DNA of 36,854 nucleotides, taken from contig DISW01000020.1 of assembly GCA_002422605.1 (NCBI GenBank), positions 1-36,854 on the forward strand. The letters are read 5' to 3'. Source of the DNA: Bacteriovoracaceae bacterium UBA6200 (lineage in GTDB: Bacteria > Bdellovibrionota > Bacteriovoracia > Bacteriovoracales > Bacteriovoracaceae). The notes under the pieces are model-generated. The model was not told the origin of the DNA. It did not search any database and worked only from the letters and a program-made list of their open reading frames with translations. This document shows, one piece after another, positions 6,321-14,090 of this stretch (the first letter of the stretch is position 1; each line of letters starts with the position of its first letter). Both the position numbers and the translations under genes were made by a program.

Positions 6321-7850
6321 TTAGTTGAGTAGTTTTTGTTGAATATATTCACTTGCATCCCTAATAAATTTATTTCCTGATGACTTCTTTATAAGTTTTT
6401 CTTCTTCAGGCCCAAGAGTAATAAAACGCAAGACCGCTCGATATCCTAGCTGATCACACTCCAGTGCGTGTTTGCAGGCAAGATCCAGCTTCTCCTTTGA
6501 GTGGTCCTTATCTAGATTTAAAATCCCCCAGATACTTCGTAAATCCACAAAGCCGTTTCCTTTCTTTAAAATCCAGTCGACCATTTCATGAACGTGAGGC
6601 CCTAGTTTGCCTGCTCGTTCCAAGTAAATACTATTTTCTGTCATTGTCTGTTCATGACTCTTCAGATGATGTCTCTTGGTTGATTTTGATTGATGGACTG
6701 CTGTTAAACGAGAATGAGTTTCAATAAGTGAACCCAGATAATAAATTTCCACAGAGCTAGAAGTTCCTATGATAAATACATCTTTCCCCACATACTCTTC
6801 ACTTAGAGAGTAGTACTTACCTCGGAATCTTACGTGGCCATCACGGCGAACTTTACCCGTGTGGTATTCCTCCACCGTAAAACTTGTTTCTGGCAAATCC
6901 TTAAGAGTCATTGCTTCATCCTGCAGAAAAACATCAATAGGACGCAGTCTTGTTGTCCCGTGCTTGCGCTCATTCGCAAAAATAACCTTCTTGTCCAGAT
7001 AACTCTGAGAATCTTCTATGGAAACAAATTCACCATGGGCCTCGTAAAGTCGACGTATATAGGGAACCGATCTCTCAACCTTACCTTTTTTCTCTGGATC
7101 GGCTGGGGGGAGAAGCTCAGCAATGACTCCATAGTGAGAACAAAATCTTTCAAAGCCGGGATTTAAAATCGGCTCAAACTTACTCGCCTCAGTAGCAAAG
7201 CATTTTGGATTATCTGAGGTAAGTTTTGCTGGAACACCACCAATTTCATTGAACATGCTCTCCAAGGTATTTAAAGTCATTGATAATTTATTGTCCCAGA
7301 CTAAGCGAACCAGCATATAGCGAGAATGGCCCATAATTCCCGATAAAAACCAGAGCGTCTTCTTAACTCCTGTGTAAGGATCGATGACATCGCAGAGTTT
7401 TCCCCAGTCCAGGAGAAGCGATTCACCGGGAGCGTGGATAATTTCCGGAACAACTCTTACTAGAGGTTCTTTTTTTTCTAAATTATGTCGTTTTAAAAAG
7501 CGATAGAACGAAGAAGGTGCCACCTTTACAGGAAGTTCCTCAATAATTGTTACTCGCTTCCATCCAAATTCTAGTCTCTCTTTAATCCAGTCAATATGTT
7601 CCATCAAAAGTTGGTCTGGAATGGAGGCAGCTACTTTTGTTCCTATGGCCGGTGGGTCAAAAACAGACTCGGGATAAGTAGGAAGTGGCTTCCCATCGAG
7701 ATATCCCATAGCCTTAGCAAGATCATGGATCTTCTTTACTCTTTTTTTTCCAACAGGAAGGTCCCGTTCGATTTCATTGAATGATTTTTTTAAAATCAGC
7801 TGCTCTACAATTTTTCTATCCATTGCACACTTCCTCATAAAGTGATTCAT
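6321..7850 (-). CDS. istA: IS21-family transposase IstA
   Basis: DDE transposase of the IS21 class, 509 residues from ATG 7850. That start has AGGAGG five bases upstream; an open frame continues to 7904 but has no such signal. The N-terminus carries a helix-turn-helix (RKIVEQLILKKSFNEIERDLPVGKK). The catalytic core shows the three acidic positions in LLLDWG, TSDN and GKVERS, followed by the small beta-barrel region (RFRGKYYSL). It cuts the element ends and joins them to target DNA, with IstB encoded downstream. It appears intact. Confidence 0.92.
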   Translation of the reverse strand: MNHFMRKCAMDRKIVEQLILKKSFNEIERDLPVGKKRVKKIHDLAKAMGYLDGKPLPTYPESVFDPPAIGTKVAASIPDQLLMEHIDWIKERLEFGWKRVTIIEELPVKVAPSSFYRFLKRHNLEKKEPLVRVVPEIIHAPGESLLLDWGKLCDVIDPYTGVKKTLWFLSGIMGHSRYMLVRLVWDNKLSMTLNTLESMFNEIGGVPAKLTSDNPKCFATEASKFEPILNPGFERFCSHYGVIAELLPPADPEKKGKVERSVPYIRRLYEAHGEFVSIEDSQSYLDKKVIFANERKHGTTRLRPIDVFLQDEAMTLKDLPETSFTVEEYHTGKVRRDGHVRFRGKYYSLSEEYVGKDVFIIGTSSSVEIYYLGSLIETHSRLTAVHQSKSTKRHHLKSHEQTMTENSIYLERAGKLGPHVHEMVDWILKKGNGFVDLRSIWGILNLDKDHSKEKLDLACKHALECDQLGYRAVLRFITLGPEEEKLIKKSSGNKFIRDASEYIQQKLLN

Positions 7851-7914
7851 CCAAACCTCCTGTCCATAAATGGAATACAGGATTAGGATAATCGGTTTTA
7901 ACAAGTCGTGTGGT

Positions 7915-8075
7915 GGTGACGGAGGGTGGGAATTTTAGGCCCTAAACCGGTGACCGATGGTGGGAAAAAGGTCGACTCAACCGGTGACGGCAGGTGAAAA
8001 TAACCAGTTTCTAACCGGTGACCAAGGGTGGGAATTTTTAGCTAAAAAGTGGTGACCATTGGGTGGGAGGTAACA
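7915..8075 (-). repeat. IS21 right end: terminal repeat plus iterated IstA-type sites, 34-bp period
   Basis: GGTGAC followed by a GGTGGGA-like box starts at 7915, 7949, 7983, 8017 and 8051, exactly 34 bp apart, and the last copy lies in the terminal repeat 8049-8075. Other IS21 members have a few iterated transposase sites at each end; five in strict register is a rich version. The array lies upstream of istA, so it may also affect the istA promoter. Confidence 0.8.
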
Positions 8076-9114
8076 CATAAAGACAGAAGCAGAAGCAAGA
8101 CGAGAAGAAAAAAGACTAATAGGACAGCTTTCAAAAGAAGCCCAAAAGTTCGATGGCCTAGGCCTATCATGGTACGATGTTCTCCATTTATGGAAAAAAG
8201 AAGTTTATGCTGGTTACTTAGGAAGAATCACAGAGCCATCTGCTGAAGGCTACTTAAGTATCATTCAAAAATGGACGAAGCCTTGGAACGATAGACCAGC
8301 ATCGGAAATAACAAGAGCTGATGGACGAACACTTCTTCAACTCATGAAGAAGAATGGTCTATCTCGCGCTTATCAAGTTAAGGTCAAGAATATCATCAAC
8401 AAGGTGTATTCCTGGGGAATGGAGTTCAATTACATAATTGGGCCGAACGTCTCCCCACTTGAAGGCCTTATGATTGATAAGGGTGAAGAAAAAGCTCCTG
8501 ATATTCTTTCACTTGAGGAAATAAGAAAGTTCCTTTCAACAGCAAAAGCACTAGACCATCAATGGTATCCAATATGGGCCTTTGCTATTTTGACAGGAAT
8601 GAGAAGCGGTGAACTTCATGCACTGACATGGGATCAAATAGATTTAGAAAAGAATTTGATTCTGGTTGATCGCTCTTATGATTCAAATGTGAAATCTGTT
8701 GGCCCAACAAAAGGACGATACTGGAGAACAGTTCCTATCAATGGTAGTCTTCGAAGTCTCATTTTGGATTTAAAACAAAATTTGAATCTTATAAATTCAG
8801 GATTTGTTCTTCCAAGAATTAAAGATTGGGACAATGGAGATCAGGCCGTACCAATAAAAGCGTTCCTTAAATCCATAAAGGTTAAGCCAGTTAAGTTTCA
8901 TGCCCTGAGGGCCTGCTTTGCTACGCAAATGCTCGCCAACGGAGTTTCGGCACCTGTTGTAATGAAAATTGGTGGCTGGAAGAAATCCGCAACGATGGAC
9001 ATCTACTTACGGCTTGCTGGTGTGGACACCAAGGGTGCGACTGATTGTCTTCACTTTGTTCCAGAGGACATTAGCTTTGGAGATAACGTAGTGAGCCTAT
9101 TTTCAAACAGTTAA
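8074..9114 (+). pseudogene. Tyrosine recombinase (phage-type integrase), 5' end removed by IS21
   Basis: From 8344 the product contains the whole catalytic domain: TGMRSGEL (first Arg), KFHALRACFATQML (HxxR), IGGWKKS (Trp in place of the second His) and TMDIYLRL (Tyr nucleophile). The frame is open upstream to the IS edge, with a TAA at 8071-8073 inside the IS terminus. Translated bases 8080-8343 read as the N-terminal and core-binding region (LSWYDVLHLWKKEVYAGYLGR, KWTKPWNDRP). This stretch has no ATG, GTG or TTG start before 8344, so the IS junction removed the native start and promoter. About 345 codons remain. Translation from ATG 8344 could give a catalytic-domain-only fragment. The gene marks an integrated element to its right. 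Confidence 0.8.
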
Positions 9115-9219
9115 AAGAATTGTATTTTCATAAACATAGCAACATATTGAATTTACATATAATTTTTACAATACTTTAGTGTGACTTAAAATGTGACGAA
9201 AAGTGTGATAGGATTAAAC

Positions 9220-9567
9220 ATGGGAAAGGCTCCGATTAAGGTAACCGAGCATTTCGTAATAAAAACTGATGATGAGGGTAACGAAACGGAAGTGATTTAT
9301 AATCCTCCGCTTTTGGCTGAATCAATAAATATCAGAATTGAGTTACGAAAGGAGAAGAACCACAACCGCGCTCATGTTCACATTATTAAAAAGGGAAAAT
9401 ATAAATCCCATGATGTGAGCATCGCTTTAGATGATTTTGAAATCTTAGCAGGCGGAGACAACTTAAAGCATTTTGCATCTGATGAATACGAAGTAATTGC
9501 TAACTTCATCATTGAGAATCAAGATCGCTTTATTGAAGTCTATGCAAAACTTAGAGGTGATTTATGA
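9220..9567 (+). CDS. DUF4160-like protein, putative toxin/antitoxin partner
   Basis: ATG 9220 has AGGA at 9210-9213 with a 6-base gap; a GTG at 9193 is possible but has no signal. The 115-residue product contains NRAHVHIIKKGKYKSHDVSIALDDFEILAGG, like DUF4160-type proteins (a His-rich RAHVH turn, then a short beta sheet). These are often encoded in two-gene toxin-antitoxin-like units. It overlaps the next gene by 4 bases (ATGA). Biochemical role unknown; the family assignment is by motif only. Confidence 0.55.
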   Translation: MGKAPIKVTEHFVIKTDDEGNETEVIYNPPLLAESINIRIELRKEKNHNRAHVHIIKKGKYKSHDVSIALDDFEILAGGDNLKHFASDEYEVIANFIIENQDRFIEVYAKLRGDL

Positions 9568-9986
9568 AACCGAGCAAGGAACAAATGAAGAACAAATTTA
9601 TGGCCGACTTCAAAAAACACGGCGGTGGAACTAATGTTGATCCTGAGTTTACTGCGAAAGACCCAGAATCCCTAGGCATAGAACTTCAAGCGTCTTTTGA
9701 TAAAATTTTCCCAGAACTCATCAAGCCTTCAAAATATAGAAAGCACGTTATCTTTGATGAAGATGTGTTTCATTTTTTTGAAAAACTCTCTGATGACAAT
9801 GGCTCAAAATTTAGCTCAATGATTAACTCGGCCCTAAGAAGTTTTGTTCGTGAAAGGCTCGTTTCAAACTCTAAAGAGCATGACCCTGTGGCAGAACTGC
9901 TCTCGATCCGTGAACGTGAAAGAGAGCTTATTAAAGAAATTAAAGAACTCGATCTCACTAAAGAATTACAGCAAAAACTCGGCTAA
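9564..9986 (+). CDS. BrnA-like/ribbon-helix-helix DNA-binding protein, putative antitoxin
   Basis: The 140-residue product is coupled to the upstream gene by an ATGA overlap. The central segment KHVIFDEDVFHFFEKLSDD...SMINSALRSFV has the strand-helix-helix pattern of BrnA-type antitoxins, where a short beta strand is followed by VxxxF and an INxxLR helix. The C-terminus is a charged helix, probably coiled (RERERELIKEIKELDLTKELQQKL). It is probably an autorepressor or antitoxin of this operon. The partner is DUF4160-like rather than the usual BrnT, so the pairing is uncertain. Confidence 0.5.
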   Translation: MKPSKEQMKNKFMADFKKHGGGTNVDPEFTAKDPESLGIELQASFDKIFPELIKPSKYRKHVIFDEDVFHFFEKLSDDNGSKFSSMINSALRSFVRERLVSNSKEHDPVAELLSIRERERELIKEIKELDLTKELQQKLG

Positions 9987-9995
9987 GGATTGAAT

Positions 9996-10202
9996 ATGAA
10001 CATCGCACTCAAAATAAAGAAAGAAATTGAAAAAGAAGGTCAAGAAATTGACCTGGAGACAATTCAGAAAATTATCGCTACCTACGAAAGACTGGAAGTA
10101 CGGAGCAATAAAAATTATGATATTGAGCCTTTAAGATTTCGTTCCGATATTTTTCTCAAGGATGATTCAAAAAGTTTTGGGCCACAAGGGCATAAAGAGT
10201 AG
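9996..10202 (+). CDS. Small hypothetical protein, third gene of the TA-like operon
   Basis: ATG 9996 follows AGGA with a 6-base gap, 9 bases after the preceding stop. The 68-residue product is acidic/basic mixed and helical at the N-terminus (ALKIKKEIEKEGQEIDLETIQKIIATYERLE). No family recognised. Spacing indicates cotranscription with the two genes before it. Confidence 0.5.
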   Translation: MNIALKIKKEIEKEGQEIDLETIQKIIATYERLEVRSNKNYDIEPLRFRSDIFLKDDSKSFGPQGHKE

Positions 10203-10261
10203 TCTTTTTTCTTCTCTCTCAAAGTATCGTCGCTCAATCAGGTTTACTTTTTTATTTCTCC

Positions 10262-10279
10262 ACTTCCGCCGGCGAAAGT
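10262..10279 (+). repeat. 18-bp GC-rich near-palindrome, copy 1
   Basis: ACTTCCGCCGGCGAAAGT is the exact reverse complement of copy 2 at 10842-10859. It is also almost its own reverse complement (core CGCCGGCG). It sits just upstream of the truncated ORF6N frame. Confidence 0.7.
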
Positions 10280-10303
10280 TCGAACTCTTTACCGACAAAA
10301 CGA

Positions 10304-10720
10304 ATGAATGAGCAGGTAAAAAGAAACATTGATCGGTTTCCGCCTGATTTTATGTTCCAACTGACGGAAGAAGAATTTGAACAGCCCAAGAAAGCAAATC
10401 CACTTGGAGAACGATGGGGAGGTAGAAGATACATTCCATTTGTTTTTTCTGAGTGCGGAATAGCAATGCTCTCATCTGTTTTAAATAGTCCTCGTGCAAT
10501 TTCCGTGAACATTTCCATCATGCGGACATTTGTCCGCTTGAGAAGTTTTCTAGCAATGGAGTCCGGATTGGCCGAGAAGATGAATAAAATAGAGCGAAAC
10601 ACAAACCATCTTTTCAAGATCGTGTTTGAGCGTCTTGATAGCCTTGAAGAGGCTGAATTGCCCAAGTATGAGCACCCTCATGATAGGAAAAGGATTGGTT
10701 TGAAAGACAAAGATGACTAA
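10304..10720 (+). pseudogene. ORF6N-domain (phage antirepressor-type) protein, N-terminally truncated
   Basis: NEQVKRNIDRFPPDFMFQLTEEEF...WGGRRYIPFVFSECGIAMLSSVLNSPRAISVNISIMRTFVRLR is the second half of the ORF6N domain, a DNA-binding module of phage antirepressors. The usual N-terminal part (about 30 residues ending in LYGVxTKRL) is missing. The in-frame bases just upstream still read LPTKR, so the break lies a few codons further up, at the GC-rich near-palindrome. No SD precedes ATG 10304. The C-terminus has a short coiled coil (KMNKIERNTNHLFKIVFERLDSLEE). It is probably a fragment left by recombination. Confidence 0.7.
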
Positions 10721-10729
10721 ATAAAAACA

Positions 10730-10756
10730 TTTGATATCACAAATTGTGATATCAAA
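10730..10756. promoter_or_regulatory. Perfect 13-bp inverted repeat (operator or cruciform)
   Basis: The arms TTTGATATCACAA and TTGTGATATCAAA meet at one central A, 9 bases after the ORF6N stop. There is no T-tract, so it is not a typical terminator. The symmetry is typical of a dimeric repressor site. Confidence 0.5.
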
Positions 10757-10841
10757 CATTGCTCTGCTTCAGTAACTGTCTCTATATGGGCTTGTTTGTG
10801 CTCAGTATACAGATAGAAAGTAGGGGGTTTATATTTTGTCC

Positions 10842-10859
10842 ACTTTCGCCGGCGGAAGT
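10842..10859 (-). repeat. 18-bp GC-rich near-palindrome, copy 2 (inverted)
   Basis: ACTTTCGCCGGCGGAAGT, the inverted copy of 10262-10279. The two copies bracket the ORF6N fragment and the 27-bp palindrome. Confidence 0.7.
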
Positions 10860-10916
10860 CATTCCTTCTTGCAAACTTCGCTCTCGATTTCTAAGCTTAT
10901 ATCAACAAGGAATCTT

Positions 10917-11120
10917 ATGAATTACATTCTTCTTCTGATTACAGCTCTTCTAACATCACCGGCCTTGAAGGTTCTTCAAAAGCAGTATGAAGATTATTAT
11001 CAAGGCTGTGATAGAAGCATAGACATCATCCTCATGGGAACACTGGAAGACCTGGCTTTGAGCCTCGCCCAGCAATGTGATTCGCACAACTTGACGCACA
11101 GCAAAAACCAACTTCCTTAA
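10917..11120 (+). CDS. Small secreted protein of unknown function
   Basis: ATG 10917 has AAGGA at 10907-10911 close upstream; the frame reaches back to 10836 but without a signal. The 67-residue product starts with a hydrophobic stretch (MNYILLLITALLTSPA) that looks like a signal peptide. The mature part has two cysteines (GCDRS and QCDSH) that could form a disulfide. No family recognised. Confidence 0.45.
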   Translation: MNYILLLITALLTSPALKVLQKQYEDYYQGCDRSIDIILMGTLEDLALSLAQQCDSHNLTHSKNQLP

Positions 11121-11192
11121 AAGACCCTGAAAGTTTGATAAATTAAGGAACTTTCCATCCCCTTTTCTCGGCGCATTTGTTAGAACGACGCC

Positions 11193-13403
11193 ATGAAAAA
11201 ATTAGCTCTTATAGTCATGATTCTTGGTCATTCGCTTAGTTCGTACGCTCAAGACCAAGCGGCACAAAATCTCCTCGCCTACTTCTCAGGAAGTTGTAAA
11301 ACCAGCGCCCATTGGACTCAAGCGGCGATTGCTGATTCAAATGCACTCATTAAGACTCTAACTGCTATGGCCAATGATCCTGACTGTGCTGGTGCCTCAG
11401 GAGCGATCTCTCAGCTCACCAATCTGGCTTCTCAACTGACCACCCTGGAAAAATTAAACGAAACGAAGAACTCCATCAGTATCTACAACGCTGAAGAACA
11501 AGAGCTCCTGATTCAGTTAACTAAGACTTCTGATCCGGATGCTTTATACGAGATTAATGAAAATCTTCGTGAGCTTCAGATTAAGCGGGCAAGGCTTCTT
11601 GCTAAAGATAAAGTTGGTGAGAGCCTTACAGGTGAAGATAAAGTCACCATTCTTGCTCAGGTGGCCCAAAGTGCGAACGCTTCTTTTCAGCAGATAACGG
11701 CGAATCAGAGATGTGTTGATAAGAATCCAACTCTCCTTAAATCCGCCACCTCCATTATGGCAGGAGTTGGTACGGCCGCGACTCTGGTTAATCCGGCAAT
11801 AGGTCTCGCCATGACTGCAGGCTCAACTTTTGCCAAAGTGACGATGGATGGAATCAGAAGTCATCGTTACTCACGCACCATCCGAAATATCTCCGACAGC
11901 ACAGTGACTTTTGAGGCCTATAGTTGCGCCCTTGAGTCTATGGCCGATCGTTGGTGCCAGATGCAGGATGCGGAATCGTTTTTAAATTTCAAAGCGAGAA
12001 ATCGTCGTACGGAAATCGGAAACCAGGATTTTGCTAAGGCCATCTCTCTTAATGATCGTGAGATTCCGGTAATCCTCGACTGGCTCAATAAGGTGAGAAA
12101 CGGAGTTTCTCCCCGAACAACTGCTGACGCTCAAAGAAGAAGAGTTGTATTAAGTCGAGAGCTCATCGTTCGCTCTCAGTCCGACTTTGGTCTGAGCTTA
12201 ATTGAACAAAACCGCAATACCTATGATTCTCTGGAAGGAAAACCAGATGATCAGCAGTGGTTGTTTCTACGTTCCATCATCACTTCTCTTGCTCCTCAAT
12301 ATGTTGAAGGTTCAGAAGTAAAGAATCCTTTAAATGACATTCATGCAGCGATGTATTCACCTTATTACCTGATCGGCCTTCGTGAAGATGATCCACGCAT
12401 TCGTTCAGTGAGTGGTATTTACGCTTTTTCTTCTTGGAATAAGCCTAAGGATGTCATCGTTAATCTCGATGCTGTTAAAGCAAGATACATAGAATGGATT
12501 AATCGAGCCTCAGAGCTTGTTAACCGCGAGTTAACCGAAGTTCAGCAGCCCGATCCTCTGCAAACACTCTCTAGTGCAAACATTGAGTCTGAGCCCTGGA
12601 TGGTGACTCCCCTGGACGCTCTTAAGACCATCACAGACTTCCTGGAAAAGAATCCTCCAGGTGAGAGACAGCATGATTTCGAACGCATCTATAAAGACAC
12701 CTTAGAGAAATTAAAAAAGATCCATGACACGATTGCAGTGACCATAATTACGGGAGACGTGTCTTCCGGATTTGATGAAAGTGGACTTACACCGATTGAA
12801 CAAATCTATGAAACGGCCCAACTGAAATACGGCATTGTGGTTCTTCAGGCCCGACTTGAAATGATCGTGAGGCTCTCTCTATTAGAATACATAAAAAATA
12901 GTCCGGAAGAAGATCAGGTACTCATTGCTCAACTTTTAGCAGCGGATCGTTTTTTTGAATCAATTAGCCGCATGAATGGAACCTCGAGTTTTGCTGTTTT
13001 AAAAGAAGATATAAAACGTGGTAAGGCCTATACCATGTTGAACCTCTCAAGCTTTATGAACATTTTTGGTTTTAACATCAATCGTTCCCTTCAAAAGATG
13101 TATAACTCTGAACGACAATCCCCACCTTCAGTGGCCCAATCCTATAGAGATCTTCGTACCTCCATGTGTTTTCTGGTATTAGGTGCGGAAAATGTTGAGC
13201 AGTGGCTAGACCTAAGACTTTGTAATGGACTTAAAATGGAGGCCATGGAATTGGGAGGACCTGAATCTGTGACTTTAACTCCTGAGGTCTTCAAACAAGA
13301 TCTGGCCAAGCGCGCTTGTACCTATCGGGAATACTTCAGACAAAGCGATATCTACCAGAAATGGGGCATTAAAAATAAGTCTCCTCGAGACATTGTCCAT
13401 TAG
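11193..13403 (+). CDS. Large secreted helical protein of unknown function
   Basis: The 736-residue product has a clear signal peptide (MKKLALIVMILGHSLSSYAQ) and no lipobox. The mature part is mostly helical: an N-terminal region with two cysteines (about 35 and 65), a charged helical stretch at 85-150, and a hydrophobic Gly/Ala-rich hairpin at about 183-217 (SIMAGVGTAATLVNPAIGLAMTAGS) that could insert into a membrane. A long helical C-terminal half carries a Cys near the end (KRACTYREYF). I do not recognise a domain. The hairpin within an exported protein recalls pore or membrane-anchoring segments, but this is only a pattern. It appears monocistronic, with 72 bases upstream and 94 downstream. 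Confidence 0.7.
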   Translation: MKKLALIVMILGHSLSSYAQDQAAQNLLAYFSGSCKTSAHWTQAAIADSNALIKTLTAMANDPDCAGASGAISQLTNLASQLTTLEKLNETKNSISIYNAEEQELLIQLTKTSDPDALYEINENLRELQIKRARLLAKDKVGESLTGEDKVTILAQVAQSANASFQQITANQRCVDKNPTLLKSATSIMAGVGTAATLVNPAIGLAMTAGSTFAKVTMDGIRSHRYSRTIRNISDSTVTFEAYSCALESMADRWCQMQDAESFLNFKARNRRTEIGNQDFAKAISLNDREIPVILDWLNKVRNGVSPRTTADAQRRRVVLSRELIVRSQSDFGLSLIEQNRNTYDSLEGKPDDQQWLFLRSIITSLAPQYVEGSEVKNPLNDIHAAMYSPYYLIGLREDDPRIRSVSGIYAFSSWNKPKDVIVNLDAVKARYIEWINRASELVNRELTEVQQPDPLQTLSSANIESEPWMVTPLDALKTITDFLEKNPPGERQHDFERIYKDTLEKLKKIHDTIAVTIITGDVSSGFDESGLTPIEQIYETAQLKYGIVVLQARLEMIVRLSLLEYIKNSPEEDQVLIAQLLAADRFFESISRMNGTSSFAVLKEDIKRGKAYTMLNLSSFMNIFGFNINRSLQKMYNSERQSPPSVAQSYRDLRTSMCFLVLGAENVEQWLDLRLCNGLKMEAMELGGPESVTLTPEVFKQDLAKRACTYREYFRQSDIYQKWGIKNKSPRDIVH

Positions 13404-13455
13404 GCTGAATAATTATTCTTAATTTAACGGTCTAATAAAACTAATCCAATTCTCC

Positions 13456-13461
13456 TATAAT
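13456..13461 (+). promoter_or_regulatory. -10 element (TATAAT) upstream of the YceI gene
   Basis: A consensus TATAAT lies 37 bases before the YceI start. The -35 region is poor (AT-rich, near 13433), so only the -10 is convincing. Confidence 0.45.
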
Positions 13462-13497
13462 GAGTGTTAAGAGAACACAAAATCATAGGAGATTTAT

Positions 13498-14028
13498 ATG
13501 TTAAACACATACCTGATAGACCCTTCCCACTCAACAGCAAGCTTCAGCATTAAGCATATGATGATCGCTAAAGTTCATGGAGGCTTCGAAAAGCTTTCAG
13601 GAAAATTGGAATACGATCCTCAGGATCTTTCTAAAGCAAAAGTTGAAGCAAATATTGAAGTCGCCAGTATCTCCACACGAGACGCGCAAAGAGACACTCA
13701 CTTAAAAAGTGGCGATTTTTTTGATGTAGAAAAATATCCTTCCATCACTTTTGTTTCAAAAAGTTTCAAAAAAGATGGCGATGATTTAAAAATCACAGGA
13801 GATCTTTCCATCCATGGAGTGACTAAAGAAGTCGAACTAAAAGTTGAAGGGCCAACAGAAGAAATTAAAGATCCATGGGGCAATCTTAAAATTGGTGCTT
13901 CTGGAACAACAAAAATTAAGCGTAAAGAATTTGGCCTTAGTTGGAACGCGGCCTTAGAGGCCGGTGGCTTCATGGTGGGTGATGATGTGAACATCACTTT
14001 AGAAGTACAGTTCGTAAAACAGGTCTAA
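13498..14028 (+). CDS. YceI-family lipid/polyisoprenoid-binding protein
   Basis: The 176-residue product shows the YceI pattern throughout: YLIDPSHSTASFSIKHMMIAKVHGGF, then LSGKLEYDP, then RDAQRDTHLKSGDFFDVEKYPSITFVS, then ITGDLSIHGVTKEVEL. The family forms a lipocalin-like barrel that binds long isoprenoids or amphiphiles. No signal peptide is present, so it belongs to the cytoplasmic subset. AGGAG lies 7 bases before the ATG. Carotenoid genes lie within 1.5 kb, a suggestive but unproven link to isoprenoid binding. A strong hairpin follows the gene. Confidence 0.9.
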   Translation: MLNTYLIDPSHSTASFSIKHMMIAKVHGGFEKLSGKLEYDPQDLSKAKVEANIEVASISTRDAQRDTHLKSGDFFDVEKYPSITFVSKSFKKDGDDLKITGDLSIHGVTKEVELKVEGPTEEIKDPWGNLKIGASGTTKIKRKEFGLSWNAALEAGGFMVGDDVNITLEVQFVKQV

Positions 14029-14031
14029 GGC

Positions 14032-14080
14032 TTAAGGGGATAGGCAGGAAGTTTTTCACAACTCCTGCCTTCGCCCTTAA
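14032..14080 (+). terminator. Long two-part hairpin between YceI and pirin genes
   Basis: Outer arms TTAAGGG (14032-14038) and CCCTTAA (14074-14080) enclose AGGCAGGA/TCCTGCCT (14042-14049/14063-14070) and a short GTT/AAC top, with a small internal loop. It starts 3 bases after the YceI stop. There is no clear U-tract, and its 3' arm abuts the AGGAGG of the pirin gene, so attenuation or RBS occlusion is as likely as termination. Confidence 0.45.
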
Positions 14081-14090
14081 AGGAGGTAAC

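Larger units (their letters stand above)
5487..8075 (-). mobile_element. IS21-family insertion sequence, 2589 bp
   Basis: The element carries istA and istB in one leftward operon and is bounded by 27-bp imperfect inverted repeats (5487-5513 and 8049-8075, 20 of 27 identical) that begin TGT, as expected for IS21 relatives. Both genes are full length with intact motifs, so the element could be active. The flanks (...GGCCGC on the left, CATAAAG... on the right) show no target duplication. The left flank looks like Rhs repeat and the right flank is integrase, so an adjacent deletion or recombination after insertion is likely. Confidence 0.85.

Noticed and set aside
7915..8075. CRISPR-like regular repeats at 34-bp spacing
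   Set aside because: Units are short, degenerate, lie inside the IS21 end and include the terminal repeat; there are no cas genes, and the inter-unit sequence resembles transposase sites, not spacers.
5478..8082. Target site duplication of the IS21 element
   Set aside because: Bases flanking the 27-bp repeats (GGCCGC and CATAAAG) do not match in any register of 4-8 bp.
10252..10665. Minus-strand open frame over the ORF6N fragment
   Set aside because: The plus strand matches the ORF6N family; the minus product is a low-complexity Ser/Arg shadow.
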